64,000 nt of DNA from Gelidibacter pelagius (GTDB taxonomy: Bacteria; Bacteroidota; Bacteroidia; Flavobacteriales; Flavobacteriaceae): NCBI RefSeq assembly GCF_017581925.1, contig NZ_JAGEVG010000004.1:124001-188000 (forward strand). Reading direction: 5' to 3'. Position numbers and translations under genes: made by a program. Positions 16,326 through 25,181 of the stretch are shown piece by piece. Below the pieces are notes generated by a model. The model was given only the letters and a program-made list of their open reading frames with translations, was not told the DNA's origin and searched no databases. Position 1 is the first letter of the stretch. Each line of letters opens with the position of its first letter.

Positions 16326-17836
16326 AATTCAAATCCAATATTAGCCAATTGTGTTTTAATCTCTTGGTTTAACGCCTCCTCTTGTTCCATTTGTGCTTTT
16401 AGCAAGGTTGTTAACTCTTCCATCTTAGTTTCAAACGAAATGCCATCGTCAATTTCATCTTCAATTCCTACATAGCGCCCTGGTGTTAATACATGGTTGT
16501 GTTTGCGAATCTCTTCGAGAGTTGCGGACTTACAAAAACCTTTAATATCGGAGTAGAGTTCGATTCTCTCTGGTTTTCTCCAATTGTAATAGGTGTCACG
16601 AATGGTGGCAATATCCGCATCGCTAAAGTCACGGTTCACACGGTTAATCATATGTCCCATTTCGGAAGCATCAATAAATAAAACTTCTTTACTGTGGTCA
16701 CTTTTCTCACGACGTAAAAACCAAATACAGGCAGGAATACCAGTGTTATAAAACAGTTGTTTTGGCAATGCCACAATACATTCTACCAAATCATTTTCTA
16801 CTAATGCTTTGCGTATTTCGCCTTCGCCAGAGGTGTTAGAACTCAACGAGCCATTAGCCAGTACAGTTGCCATCACACCATTGGGTGCCAAGTGGTATAA
16901 CATGTGTTGCATCCATCCAAAGTTGGCGTTGCCATTGGCAGGAATACCATATTGCCAACGTGCATCGTCTTGTAAAATATCAATACCCCATTCCTTTTGG
17001 TTAAAGGGAGGATTGGCAAGAATATAATCGGCTTTTAAATCGGGGTGTGCATCTTTTAAAAACGTGCCTTCGGTATTCCATGCCACAAACTGGGAGTTGA
17101 TATTGCGAATGGCAAGGTTCATCCGCGACAGTTTCCACGTGGTTTGGTTGCTTTCTTGTCCGTAAACGGTAATGTCTTTAATGTTTCCGCTGTGTTCAGT
17201 GACGAATTTTTCCGACATCACAAACATACCACCAGAACCACAGGCAGGATCATAAACACGTCCTTTGTAAGGCTCAATCATTTCCACCATCAGTTTTACA
17301 ATGGCTTTTGGCGTGTAGAATTGTCCCCCTTTTTTACCTTCGGCATTGGCGAATTCGCCTAAAAAGTATTCATAAACACGTCCAAAAAGATCTTTAGAGT
17401 TTTCGTTTTCTACTTGCAGCTCGGTGTTGGAAATCAAGTCAATCAATTCGCCTAAAGACGTTTTGTCCAGATTGGCTTTGCCATACACTTGCGGAAGTAC
17501 GTTTTTGAGTTCTTTGTTTTCTTTTTCAACAACTTCCATCGCTTCGTCAATGGTTTGTCCGATGCTTGGTAGTTTGGCGTTGGCGTGAATATGTTCCCAA
17601 CGTGCGAGCTTCGGCACAAAGAAACAGTTTACGGCAATGTATTCATCGCGATCTTCAGGATCGCTCCATTCGTCAGCTTCCAATTTATGGTATAACTCGT
17701 TAAAGGATTCTGAAATGTATTTTAAGAAGATGAGCCCTAACACCACGTGTTTGTATTCGGCTGCATCGATGTTTTTACGCAATTTATCTGCTGCTTTGAA
17801 CAGGTCTTGTTCAAAGGTATTTTTACTTTTTGCCAT
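16322..17836 (-). CDS. hsdM: Type I restriction-modification methyltransferase subunit
   Basis: The 504-residue N6-adenine methyltransferase has an N-terminal helical domain (residues 1-150), the SAM-binding motif I DPACGSGGMF near 200, and the catalytic motif IV NPPF near 278. It methylates the host site and forms the M2S core for restriction. It is the first gene of the hsdM-hsdS-(remnant)-apeA-hsdR unit and overlaps hsdS by 4 bp. Length and motifs are those of an intact HsdM. Confidence 0.96.
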   Translation of the reverse strand: MAKSKNTFEQDLFKAADKLRKNIDAAEYKHVVLGLIFLKYISESFNELYHKLEADEWSDPEDRDEYIAVNCFFVPKLARWEHIHANAKLPSIGQTIDEAMEVVEKENKELKNVLPQVYGKANLDKTSLGELIDLISNTELQVENENSKDLFGRVYEYFLGEFANAEGKKGGQFYTPKAIVKLMVEMIEPYKGRVYDPACGSGGMFVMSEKFVTEHSGNIKDITVYGQESNQTTWKLSRMNLAIRNINSQFVAWNTEGTFLKDAHPDLKADYILANPPFNQKEWGIDILQDDARWQYGIPANGNANFGWMQHMLYHLAPNGVMATVLANGSLSSNTSGEGEIRKALVENDLVECIVALPKQLFYNTGIPACIWFLRREKSDHSKEVLFIDASEMGHMINRVNRDFSDADIATIRDTYYNWRKPERIELYSDIKGFCKSATLEEIRKHNHVLTPGRYVGIEDEIDDGISFETKMEELTTLLKAQMEQEEALNQEIKTQLANIGFEL

Positions 17837-18163
17837 GTAAATGTATTGACTGTTTGGTTTAACGCTTTAAAAATAGCAAAACCGAGTGAGTATTGATGTG
17901 TAAAGCTATAATTATATAAATGTATAAATATAGAATTGTATGAAAAGTAGATTGTGCGATTTGGAATTTAGCATATTTGATGACAAACCAGTGTTAATAA
18001 CCTTGTGGACATTGATTTACAGGCTGGTTGGTTTTTTTTGTGAAAAAAGTATATGTTTGATAATTGTCAAATTAGAGATGCATTTTAGAATTTAGATCAT
18101 CAAAAGGGATGTGTGTGCATATCTTCGTTTCCCATTTTATGAAAATAGAACAATTAAGGAGTT
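17837..18163. other. Divergent intergenic region between hsdM and the NACHT gene
   Basis: This 327-bp AT-rich region should hold both promoters. A purine-rich stretch (AATTAAGGAGTT) a few bases before the ATG at 18164 is a plausible ribosome site. I see no long inverted repeat or ORF in it. Confidence 0.5.
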
Positions 18164-20554
18164 ATGAGTAAAGAGACTTTAACAAATAAAACTTTCAAAA
18201 ACGTCAAGGACAAACTTGAATATATTCAAAAAGAATGCAACGAAACTGAACTGTTTGGTGATTTATCAGTTCTATTCAAGAACAAAGGATTTCAAAATGT
18301 AAAAATTACGCATGGAAATAAAGAATATGGGAAAGATTTAGTTTTTTCAAAATATGATGAAACTTTTGAAGAAGATAAATGGTATGCGGTTATTGTTAAA
18401 AATAAACCTGCTAGACAAAATGATTTTATGGTTGGGGGTGAGATTGCAAATCAAATTCTTCAAGCCATAAATAAACCTTATAGAACGCCTAAAGGTGAAG
18501 AAAAGAATGTTTCAGGACTATTCATTGTCATAAATGGAAATGTTACTGAAAACTCAACTGATATGCTAGTTGAATTCGTTTCTAAAATCATTTTACCTAA
18601 TATTAAAATATATGATTATCAAGATTTAAGAAATCAAATAGAAGAATATTCTAAAGAATCTTTTTTAGATAATATCGAGCCTTCATTAAGTATTTTTGTT
18701 AAAGAACAAACTAAGATTTTATCTGATATAAGCCTTTCAAATTCTATTTTTGATTTAAAATTAAATGATATTAATGAGATTTTTATTAATGTTCAAACGA
18801 CTTACACAAGAGAACTAAAAAAGATAAATAATTATGTAACTTTTGATGAATCTGACAAGAAATATAAAGAAGAGGATGTTGAAGGTTCAAATGAAATTTT
18901 AAATTCAAACAAAAACTTTATTATTCATGGTATTCCCACTAGTGGTAAAACTCTTTTTTTGAAACGTATAGGGTTAAAAGCCTTATGCGAAGATACTATC
19001 AAACAAAATGCAGTTTTTTATTTTGATTTACAGAATCATACAAGAAATGGTTTAGAAATCAAATTATTAATTGATGAACAGTTTTCGAAATTAACTAAGG
19101 GAGAGGTTTTCAAAGAAGAAGAATTTAATAAAGTGATTATACTGTTTGATTCCATAGACTTTATTAAAGATGATTCAATAAAAATAAATATTTTAAAATC
19201 AATCGAAAAAATATCGAAAGAGAATGAGAAATTCCAAATTATCCTTGCAACAAGAAATTATAATTTTATTAAAGGTGAGAAAATATTAACTGAATTTAAA
19301 GATACTGAATTACTTCCATTTAATTTCGGTCAAGCACTAAGTTTAGTAAAAAGAATTATACCAAATGATAAACTAAAGACGAATCATTTCTTATCTGCTT
19401 TAAAAAGCTCGATGTTAAATACCTCATTGCAAAGAACTCCTCTTTCTTTAACTCTATTAGCGATTTTATATAGAGATGATAAAATTGATTTAAAAGAGTT
19501 GCCAGCAAATATTTTTTCTTTATATGACTTATTTACTGATGTTTATTTGGATAAATGGGATGCTACAAAAGGAATTACGCAACTATATAAATATGAACAA
19601 ACAAAAAATATTTTGGCGTTCATCGCTTTTCAACTTCATGAAAAGGGTTCTAACTCAATATTAGAAGATGACTTGAAATTATTTTTATTAGAACTGCGCA
19701 AAGATTATAATTATGATGAATTAAACAATATTGAAGATTTTGTTGAACACTTGAAATCGAAGAATGGAGTATTTAATTATGATAACTCAAATAAATCCTT
19801 CTATTTTTTCAACCATTATTTTCAAGAATACTTTGCAAGTTTATGCATAGAAGATGATGCTGATTCTATTTTGATTGATAATTTCTTTAATGATTGGTGG
19901 AGTAATTCAATCGTGTTTTATTGTGGTAAAAAACCAAGAAGCAATAGGTTACATCACGAAATAAATTCGAAAATAATTCCTATCGGTAGTCGCCAAAAGG
20001 CGATGTATTTAGTTAATCATTCAAAATGTTTACAAGCAAGTCATTCTATCTCAATCTCTAATAGAGAAATGGTAGTAAGGAAATTAATTTTTGAATTTAA
20101 TAACTTATTCATTTCTATTTTAGAAGAAAGCCAAAATAATTCAGAGTCTCTATTTAATAAAATGCCTTTTGTTACAATACTTAATTATAGCAAAAATCTT
20201 TTTGATGATATCTTTTCCTCAAAGCACATAGCTACTTCCGAAACAATTAAAATTTTCGAAGAAATTTTGCTTGATTATGAAAATGATCTTTCAGAAATAA
20301 CAATTTACAATATTGCCTATTTTCTAGCATTTCTTAATCATACCGCCTTTCCGTTCGAAGTTTCTGGTAACAGATTAAAGAATAATATTGTTTGGAATAG
20401 AATTTTATTTGTGGACATTAATTTACTTAAATTAAAAAAGAAAATTGATGAAAAGCAATTTATAAGAATAAAACGTAGAATGAATAAGAATAAATTTCTC
20501 ATTCAGAATTTGCTGAATAATAGTTATTTAGAAATGAGTAAAAATAAAAAATAG
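18164..20554 (+). CDS. Mrr-like nuclease fused to a NACHT/STAND-type NTPase (probable anti-phage protein)
   Basis: The 796-residue protein has an N-terminal restriction-endonuclease-like domain (about residues 25-180): LFGDLSVLFKNKGFQNVKI, then EYGKDLVFS and WYAVIVKNK, the G-x-D...x-V-K pattern of Mrr nucleases. A P-loop NTPase follows: FIIHGIPTSGKTLFLK (Walker A, about 252-267) and KVIILFDSIDF (Walker B, about 324-334), then ATRNYNF and a helical RTPLSLTLLAILYRDD segment as in NACHT proteins. The last ~250 residues are helical without visible repeats. Nuclease-NACHT fusions (Avs, bNACHT) act as phage sensors that kill or cleave on infection. It stands divergent from the restriction locus. 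The sensor role is inferred. Confidence 0.78.
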   Translation: MSKETLTNKTFKNVKDKLEYIQKECNETELFGDLSVLFKNKGFQNVKITHGNKEYGKDLVFSKYDETFEEDKWYAVIVKNKPARQNDFMVGGEIANQILQAINKPYRTPKGEEKNVSGLFIVINGNVTENSTDMLVEFVSKIILPNIKIYDYQDLRNQIEEYSKESFLDNIEPSLSIFVKEQTKILSDISLSNSIFDLKLNDINEIFINVQTTYTRELKKINNYVTFDESDKKYKEEDVEGSNEILNSNKNFIIHGIPTSGKTLFLKRIGLKALCEDTIKQNAVFYFDLQNHTRNGLEIKLLIDEQFSKLTKGEVFKEEEFNKVIILFDSIDFIKDDSIKINILKSIEKISKENEKFQIILATRNYNFIKGEKILTEFKDTELLPFNFGQALSLVKRIIPNDKLKTNHFLSALKSSMLNTSLQRTPLSLTLLAILYRDDKIDLKELPANIFSLYDLFTDVYLDKWDATKGITQLYKYEQTKNILAFIAFQLHEKGSNSILEDDLKLFLLELRKDYNYDELNNIEDFVEHLKSKNGVFNYDNSNKSFYFFNHYFQEYFASLCIEDDADSILIDNFFNDWWSNSIVFYCGKKPRSNRLHHEINSKIIPIGSRQKAMYLVNHSKCLQASHSISISNREMVVRKLIFEFNNLFISILEESQNNSESLFNKMPFVTILNYSKNLFDDIFSSKHIATSETIKIFEEILLDYENDLSEITIYNIAYFLAFLNHTAFPFEVSGNRLKNNIVWNRILFVDINLLKLKKKIDEKQFIRIKRRMNKNKFLIQNLLNNSYLEMSKNKK

Positions 20555-20596
20555 AAGATTAAAGGCATATTTGCTGCCGAAATGAGCTATTCTGTA

Positions 20597-21178
20597 TTAA
20601 TCACAAAGCTTCCATCCATCCGTAGTTTTCCTGAAAGTTAGTGTTCTAATAATTTCTTTTTTATTGTTCTTTTCAGAAACCTCAGTAAAAAATGGGGTTT
20701 CGTTGCTTCTTATTAATTTAGCCTTTACCGAAGCGATGTTTTTATCTGGAATAATATGAACTTCAGTGACGCTGTCAAAAAGATATTGAAAGATCTTGAA
20801 CTTAGCAGTTATCACATCATCTAATGTGTCGCGCGATATAATGTGTTCGGATGCCTTTGGGGTGAGTTGAATCTGAAATGCTTCGACTTTCCTTCCCCAA
20901 CTCCCTTTTGTTATGGTGGGCAAAGTATCAATTGTTACAAGTCCCATGTCTCTGTATTTAATATACGGTTCCATTTTAGAGTCGTGCCGGGTATTCATGT
21001 AGGATACAACTTCGACACGACCATAACTGATGGAACCTGTTTTAATAGCTGGTTTGCCTGTTTTTTCTTCGCAGGCTCTAATAATTTCTTCTGCTTTAGC
21101 TTTAGTGAGTTCGCCTGAACTCATGATTGGTAAAATAATACTAAGGACAAGGGCGAGATGGATAGTTATGAATTTCAT
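20597..21178 (-). CDS. Secreted hypothetical protein, 193 aa
   Basis: The protein opens with a signal peptide or single N-terminal membrane segment (FITIHLALVLSIILPIMSSG). The mature part is mixed alpha/beta with one pair of cysteines: C36 (RACEEKTGK) and a near-terminal C192 (GWKLCD). I do not recognise a family. It follows the next upstream gene on the same strand after 26 bp and is convergent with the NACHT gene, from which 42 bp separate it. Confidence 0.6.
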   Translation of the reverse strand: MKFITIHLALVLSIILPIMSSGELTKAKAEEIIRACEEKTGKPAIKTGSISYGRVEVVSYMNTRHDSKMEPYIKYRDMGLVTIDTLPTITKGSWGRKVEAFQIQLTPKASEHIISRDTLDDVITAKFKIFQYLFDSVTEVHIIPDKNIASVKAKLIRSNETPFFTEVSEKNNKKEIIRTLTFRKTTDGWKLCD

Positions 21179-21204
21179 GTTTTTTTTTATTTATATGATT
21201 TCGT

Positions 21205-22245
21205 CTATTTGTTCAGTCTTGGATTGGCTTTTAAATAATCTTCAATTTGTATTCTAAGCTCGATGGGTAGTAAGTGTAATGCTATTTGAGCGGGCAATTT
21301 TTTAATGCTTTCTAGAGACGCTATTTTTAGATACATTTCTCCATTTTCTGAATGATACAAGTGGCACACAAATTCATCTCCTGGTTTGAGTGTTACTTTT
21401 TCTTTCACCGTAAACAATGATGTGTACTGAGGGTTGTTGGGGTTTTCATCATCAATGTTACTTGTAAGCTTTAAGTTTAATTCGTTGGTTTCCTTTTCAG
21501 ATGCCACATTTGAAACTTTATCTTCAATTGTAATTTGTGTCTTTACATATTCATACTCATCCTTCAATCTATCCAGAAATCCATAATTTTTTATGATATT
21601 TTTATCGTCTAAATCCACATCAAGAAATAGCAGTTTTTCAGCTTCTAGGAGTCGCAATACGGTAAAGAGCATTTTGTAGCTTTGAGATCCTTGACCATAA
21701 TAATATCTTTTTAATTCTACGATACTATCTAATTGTATAGCGTGTTTTAGTACGGTGTTCTCAAATTCTGAAAGGTTGTTCCATGCTTTAGCATCAATTG
21801 CCTTATTAGAATCCTTTATCAGCTGCATTACCATTTCCCTTTGTGCTTTTTGTTTTTCATCTTGTTCTGATACTATTCTATTTTGTCGTTGCTCAGCTTC
21901 ATTGGTTTTACATTGCTCACATTTATGAGGATTCTTTCTCTTAAGGTGGTATATAGTATCTGTAAATCCTGTCTGACTGGTGATAGGTAAGGGCTCTGTT
22001 TTTTTGCACGTGCCACAGTAGATATGGAGGATTAGCTTAGAGAATTTATTTATCGTAGCATTTAATTCTTTCTGCTTCAAACGATATTTGAATCTAATCT
22101 GTGAAGGAATTTCGCTGAATTTATAATTGGAATCGTGATCCCAATATTCCTGAATAAGTTCTTTTGTTTTATCAGGACAATCATCTGATATTAGTAATTC
22201 AATCTTTTGAAGTTTTTCATTTAAATGTTTCATACGGTTCGGCAT
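21205..22245 (-). CDS. Hypothetical protein with zinc-ribbon-like cysteine pairs, 346 aa
   Basis: The first 75 residues are basic and helical. CGTC near 76 and CEQC near 105 then form a C-x2-C...C-x2-C zinc-ribbon-like pair, followed by a charged coiled-coil-like stretch (EQRQNRIVSEQDEKQKAQRE). The C-terminal ~100 residues look like a beta domain (FTVKEKVTLKPGDEFVCHLY). No known family is recognised; nucleic-acid binding is a guess from the zinc ribbon and basic helices. A nested hairpin lies directly upstream of its start, so it may be controlled in cis by that structure. Confidence 0.6.
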   Translation of the reverse strand: MPNRMKHLNEKLQKIELLISDDCPDKTKELIQEYWDHDSNYKFSEIPSQIRFKYRLKQKELNATINKFSKLILHIYCGTCKKTEPLPITSQTGFTDTIYHLKRKNPHKCEQCKTNEAEQRQNRIVSEQDEKQKAQREMVMQLIKDSNKAIDAKAWNNLSEFENTVLKHAIQLDSIVELKRYYYGQGSQSYKMLFTVLRLLEAEKLLFLDVDLDDKNIIKNYGFLDRLKDEYEYVKTQITIEDKVSNVASEKETNELNLKLTSNIDDENPNNPQYTSLFTVKEKVTLKPGDEFVCHLYHSENGEMYLKIASLESIKKLPAQIALHLLPIELRIQIEDYLKANPRLNK

Positions 22246-22268
22246 AAAAAAAGCGTGGAACTGAACCT

Positions 22269-22389
22269 ATTAGTTTTAGAGGTATCGCCAGACACCCATC
22301 GACCAAATAAGAACAGCCCACGCCGAAACGTGGGCGTCTTAACTACGATTTGGTCGATTTCAAAAACTGGCGATTTTCTAAAACCTAAT
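22269..22389 (-). other. Nested three-level hairpin (structured RNA or single-strand DNA element)
   Basis: Three sets of complementary arms nest inside each other. The outer arms are at 22269-22291 and 22366-22389 (TCGCCAG against CTGGCGA, and TTTTAGA against TCTAAAA). The middle arms are CGACCAAAT (22300-22308) and ATTTGGTCG (22348-22356), perfect. The inner arms are GCCCACG (22316-22322) and CGTGGGC (22329-22335), perfect, with a 6-base loop. There is no T run, so it is not a simple terminator. It could be a leader of the downstream gene, a small RNA, or an origin hairpin. Confidence 0.7.
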
Positions 22390-22565
22390 CAGAAGCTAAA
22401 CGCTTAATATGTTAATATTTATTTATCTATCTATATTTTTCTTTTTTATTTCTACAACATTACAAATTTAAGGAATTTTATATTTTGTAGATACTGTTTT
22501 CTATCCTAAAGCTTGGATTGAGCCATTTGAAAAGTATTTACCGCCATTCTACTTTGATAAAAGGC

Positions 22566-22796
22566 TCAATTTACTTCCAAGTATAGTTCTAAAGCCTTAT
22601 TGATAATGGTCTTTATCTTTTCATCCTCTTTCAAGGCTTTTAATTTTACCTTTTTCAAAAGTTGTTTGGATAAGTAGAATGAAAACTGGACTTCCTCATT
22701 CTGGCTGCTCTTGACGGGAATAACCTTCTGTACTGTTTTACTTTGATTGCTTGCCTTGGCTTTGCTAATCAACTCATTGATACTTTGTTTTTCCAT
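22566..22796 (-). CDS. Small ribbon-helix-helix protein, likely ParA partner
   Basis: This 76-residue protein has a polar N-terminal tail (residues 1-35) followed by a strand-helix-helix (FSFYLSKQLLKKVKLKAL, then IKTIINKALELYLEV) typical of ribbon-helix-helix DNA-binding proteins. It lies 50 bp downstream of the parA gene on the same strand, the normal place for a ParG/ParB-type partner that binds a centromere. It is probably the DNA-binding part of a partition pair, but a regulator role is equally possible. Confidence 0.65.
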   Translation of the reverse strand: MEKQSINELISKAKASNQSKTVQKVIPVKSSQNEEVQFSFYLSKQLLKKVKLKALKEDEKIKTIINKALELYLEVN

Positions 22797-22846
22797 TGTT
22801 GTAGTTTTATATAATTATAGATGTGTATAATTATGAGTTTATATAT

Positions 22847-23437
22847 TTATATGAGATTATTTAATAGCTCACGAGTTAGGTTATCGAGTTGCTTTTGAGC
22901 ATTTTTATCACTTTGCACACCGCCAACCAAAACAGAACGTGTAAAAGAGACCAAATCTGAAATGTGAGTTTCTGCAATTTTTACATTATACTCTGCCAAT
23001 CCTATAAGAATATCCAATGTTAATGTAGTGTTGGCTTTTATCATATTGAATACCACTAGGGTGCTGTCCATTTTATTTTCGTTTTCTATAAGCTCTATTG
23101 TGCTTTTTATGGCTAAGAGATCCAGTATTCCTGCTTTTGTAGGTATAATGATCAAATCAGCCATCTGGATCAAACCCGGTAAATGGTTTGATAGGTAAGG
23201 GGGCGTGTCAATAAAAATGAAGTCGTAAGGGAGCTCTCTAATGTCTTCAATTGTATTTTGATAAGGGATGATGTCAAAATTGGACACCAAGTCTTTAAGT
23301 TGAGCTAAACTACCTTGCAGATCCATGTCAAGCATCGCCACCGTGGCATTAGCAGAAATGTTTTGAGCCAGATTAAAGGCGAGTGTTGATTTTCCAACGC
23401 CACCTTTTTGATGTGTAATTAAAATAATTTTTGCCAT
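22847..23437 (-). CDS. parA: ParA-family partition ATPase
   Basis: The 196-residue protein begins with the deviant Walker A motif HQKGGVGKSTLAFNLA (residues 9-24), continues with MLDMDLQGSL (A' motif) and IFIDTPPYL (Walker B, near 75). It is a short ParA of the plasmid/ICE type. The role is segregation or stabilisation of the extrachromosomal form. It lies 6 bp after the relaxase gene on the same strand, inside the mobilization operon. Confidence 0.88.
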   Translation of the reverse strand: MAKIILITHQKGGVGKSTLAFNLAQNISANATVAMLDMDLQGSLAQLKDLVSNFDIIPYQNTIEDIRELPYDFIFIDTPPYLSNHLPGLIQMADLIIIPTKAGILDLLAIKSTIELIENENKMDSTLVVFNMIKANTTLTLDILIGLAEYNVKIAETHISDLVSFTRSVLVGGVQSDKNAQKQLDNLTRELLNNLI

Positions 23438-23443
23438 AATAAA

Positions 23444-24184
23444 TTAGCGTGATCTACTCTTATTGAAAGTGAGTTCTTGATGGTTATAACTTAAAAGGGT
23501 TTCAATTCCCTTTAAGGATAGTTTTCTGTCAATTTCTGAACCTTTTTTACTTACACCGTTTCGATCTACAAATGAAATACCCCGACCAATTTTGGTCTTG
23601 ATTTGTTGATTTTTGAGGTGGAAAACGACATCTTCAATGGAGTCTGAAACGGAGATGGCAGAAAAAATAGCCTCTTTTAAGTCAACTGAACGTTTATCCG
23701 TAGGGATAAACTCTTCTTGAATCTTTATCTTTTCAAGTTTACGCTCCACTTTTCTCAATTCGTATTCTTTTTCTATGTCACGGCAAAAATCGAGATTCTT
23801 GTAATGCGTATAATTATCCGGCACTGCCAAGTTGTTCTCCATAATCCGACTGGCGACTATATGGATATGTTCTTTCTCGGTGCCTTCCTCATGTATATAA
23901 ACCGCATACATATTTTTCTGAAAACCAATCTTGTTGGCATAGGCTTTTGAGATGTCAATCCAGTTTTGGCTATTCAATTTGCCTTTATCTTCGGGAGCTA
24001 TCCTTATTTTTATATGGAAGGCTTTCTTTACACAACGATCATTTCGATTCTCCAACTCTTTCATTTGTGCGTAAATTTGGTTGCCATTACCCAAGCATTC
24101 ATTAGACGTTAACAGTTGACCGCCCTTTTCACAGTATAAAAGCGCGTTGCTGGTATAGGATATGGACTGTAGTTTTGCTATCAT
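23444..24184 (-). CDS. mobA: Relaxase / mobilization nuclease (MobA, MOBP-like)
   Basis: The 246-residue protein nicks oriT and leads the strand into the recipient. It shows SNALLYCEKGG near residue 12 (Bacteroidota relaxase start), and the metal-binding motif as H...EKEHIHIVASRI near residue 110, the HxH core of relaxases. Length is short but typical of IME relaxases that carry only the nuclease domain. Its start overlaps the upstream gene by 4 bp (ATGA). A catalytic tyrosine is likely one of the N-terminal ones (Y10 or Y17), which I cannot decide. Confidence 0.85.
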   Translation of the reverse strand: MIAKLQSISYTSNALLYCEKGGQLLTSNECLGNGNQIYAQMKELENRNDRCVKKAFHIKIRIAPEDKGKLNSQNWIDISKAYANKIGFQKNMYAVYIHEEGTEKEHIHIVASRIMENNLAVPDNYTHYKNLDFCRDIEKEYELRKVERKLEKIKIQEEFIPTDKRSVDLKEAIFSAISVSDSIEDVVFHLKNQQIKTKIGRGISFVDRNGVSKKGSEIDRKLSLKGIETLLSYNHQELTFNKSRSR

Positions 24185-24783
24185 TCCTGTAGTTTTTGTA
24201 GTTCTGCTTTGAGATTTTCCTTTTTCAAATGGGTATCGTACTTAGAGTGCAGCCGATCTACATAATTGAGGAAAGCTGAATCCTTAGTTTTGATGATGTT
24301 AAATGTTTCAATTAAGTCTGTAGGAACTGTTTTCCTATTATCAAAAGCATTTAGAAAAACATAATCATGGAAGAGTTTATAATTATCTCTTTCTTCGGTG
24401 ATTCTGTTTTTTTCATTCACATAAGTTGGAATGTATTTAAACATCGGAATGCTTAACAGGATCACAGCAATTATGGACAATAATAGTTTAGAAGAAAAAG
24501 GGGTGTCCTTGCCAAATATTATGTATTCGGTTTTATGGCTTTGATTAATTATCGAAGGTTTTTCTTCTAGCGCATTGCCTAAATCCTTTATAGTTTGATA
24601 CAATCTGTCGTAGTAATTTTTTTGCGTTTGGATAAGTTTTTCGAGATTTTCATCGGTGTTGGATAAAGTCTCTTGATCTTTACTTTGTGATTTTATTTCG
24701 CTGATATCAGTCGAAATCCCGTCTAATCTATCTGATACATTTTGCATCAGTTCCAAGATATATTCATTGTTTTTATCTGACAT
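24181..24783 (-). CDS. Mobilization-operon membrane protein with coiled coil, 200 aa
   Basis: Residues 1-85 are charged and look coiled-coil (ISEIKSQSKDQETLSNTDEN and so on). A single transmembrane segment follows at about 99-116 (LLLSIIAVILLSIPMF), then a charged helical tail. It sits between mobC and the relaxase gene, overlapping the latter by 4 bp, so it probably belongs to the transfer machinery, perhaps anchoring the relaxosome to the membrane or a helper coupling protein. I do not recognise a named family. Confidence 0.65.
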   Translation of the reverse strand: MSDKNNEYILELMQNVSDRLDGISTDISEIKSQSKDQETLSNTDENLEKLIQTQKNYYDRLYQTIKDLGNALEEKPSIINQSHKTEYIIFGKDTPFSSKLLLSIIAVILLSIPMFKYIPTYVNEKNRITEERDNYKLFHDYVFLNAFDNRKTVPTDLIETFNIIKTKDSAFLNYVDRLHSKYDTHLKKENLKAELQKLQE

Positions 24784-24793
24784 AATTTTAGTT

Positions 24794-25129
24794 TTATAGT
24801 TGAGATTTTATTTCTAAAATATGATTCTTTAAGGATTCTATATCTGTTAATACTTTGTGCTGATCTGCAATTTGGAACTTGGCATCAGCGTTTAATTTCT
24901 TTGCAATTTGATTTAAATTGACGCCGATCTTTAAAAGTAAACCAAGGTAATTTTGTATTTCTAAATCTCTTTTTTTGACTTCAAAAATGGGTTTGCCCAA
25001 TTTCTCTAAGACGCTATTTCTTATAAATGACGATGCTTTTATTTGTAGCAATTCACATTGATTTTCGAGGAGTTCTTTGTCTTCTGAGTTTAAATAAAAA
25101 ACTACTTTAACTTTATTATTTGATTTCAT
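24794..25129 (-). CDS. mobC: MobC-type relaxosome accessory protein
   Basis: The 111-residue protein has a ribbon-helix-helix-like N-terminus (KVKVVFYLNSEDKELLENQC) and the MobC signature GVNLNQIAKKLN near residue 73. MobC binds oriT and helps the relaxase melt and nick it. It is the first gene of the mobilization set, 52 bp downstream of the oriT-like hairpin and 10 bp before the membrane-protein gene. Confidence 0.85.
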   Translation of the reverse strand: MKSNNKVKVVFYLNSEDKELLENQCELLQIKASSFIRNSVLEKLGKPIFEVKKRDLEIQNYLGLLLKIGVNLNQIAKKLNADAKFQIADQHKVLTDIESLKNHILEIKSQL

Positions 25130-25181
25130 TTTGTTTCAATTTTTATAGGTTTTTAAACTATGAGCAGCTTTTGCTGCGAAT

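Noticed and set aside
22269-22389. A simple terminator
   Set aside because: The inner stem is strong but no T run follows on either strand, and the extra outer stems are not needed for termination.
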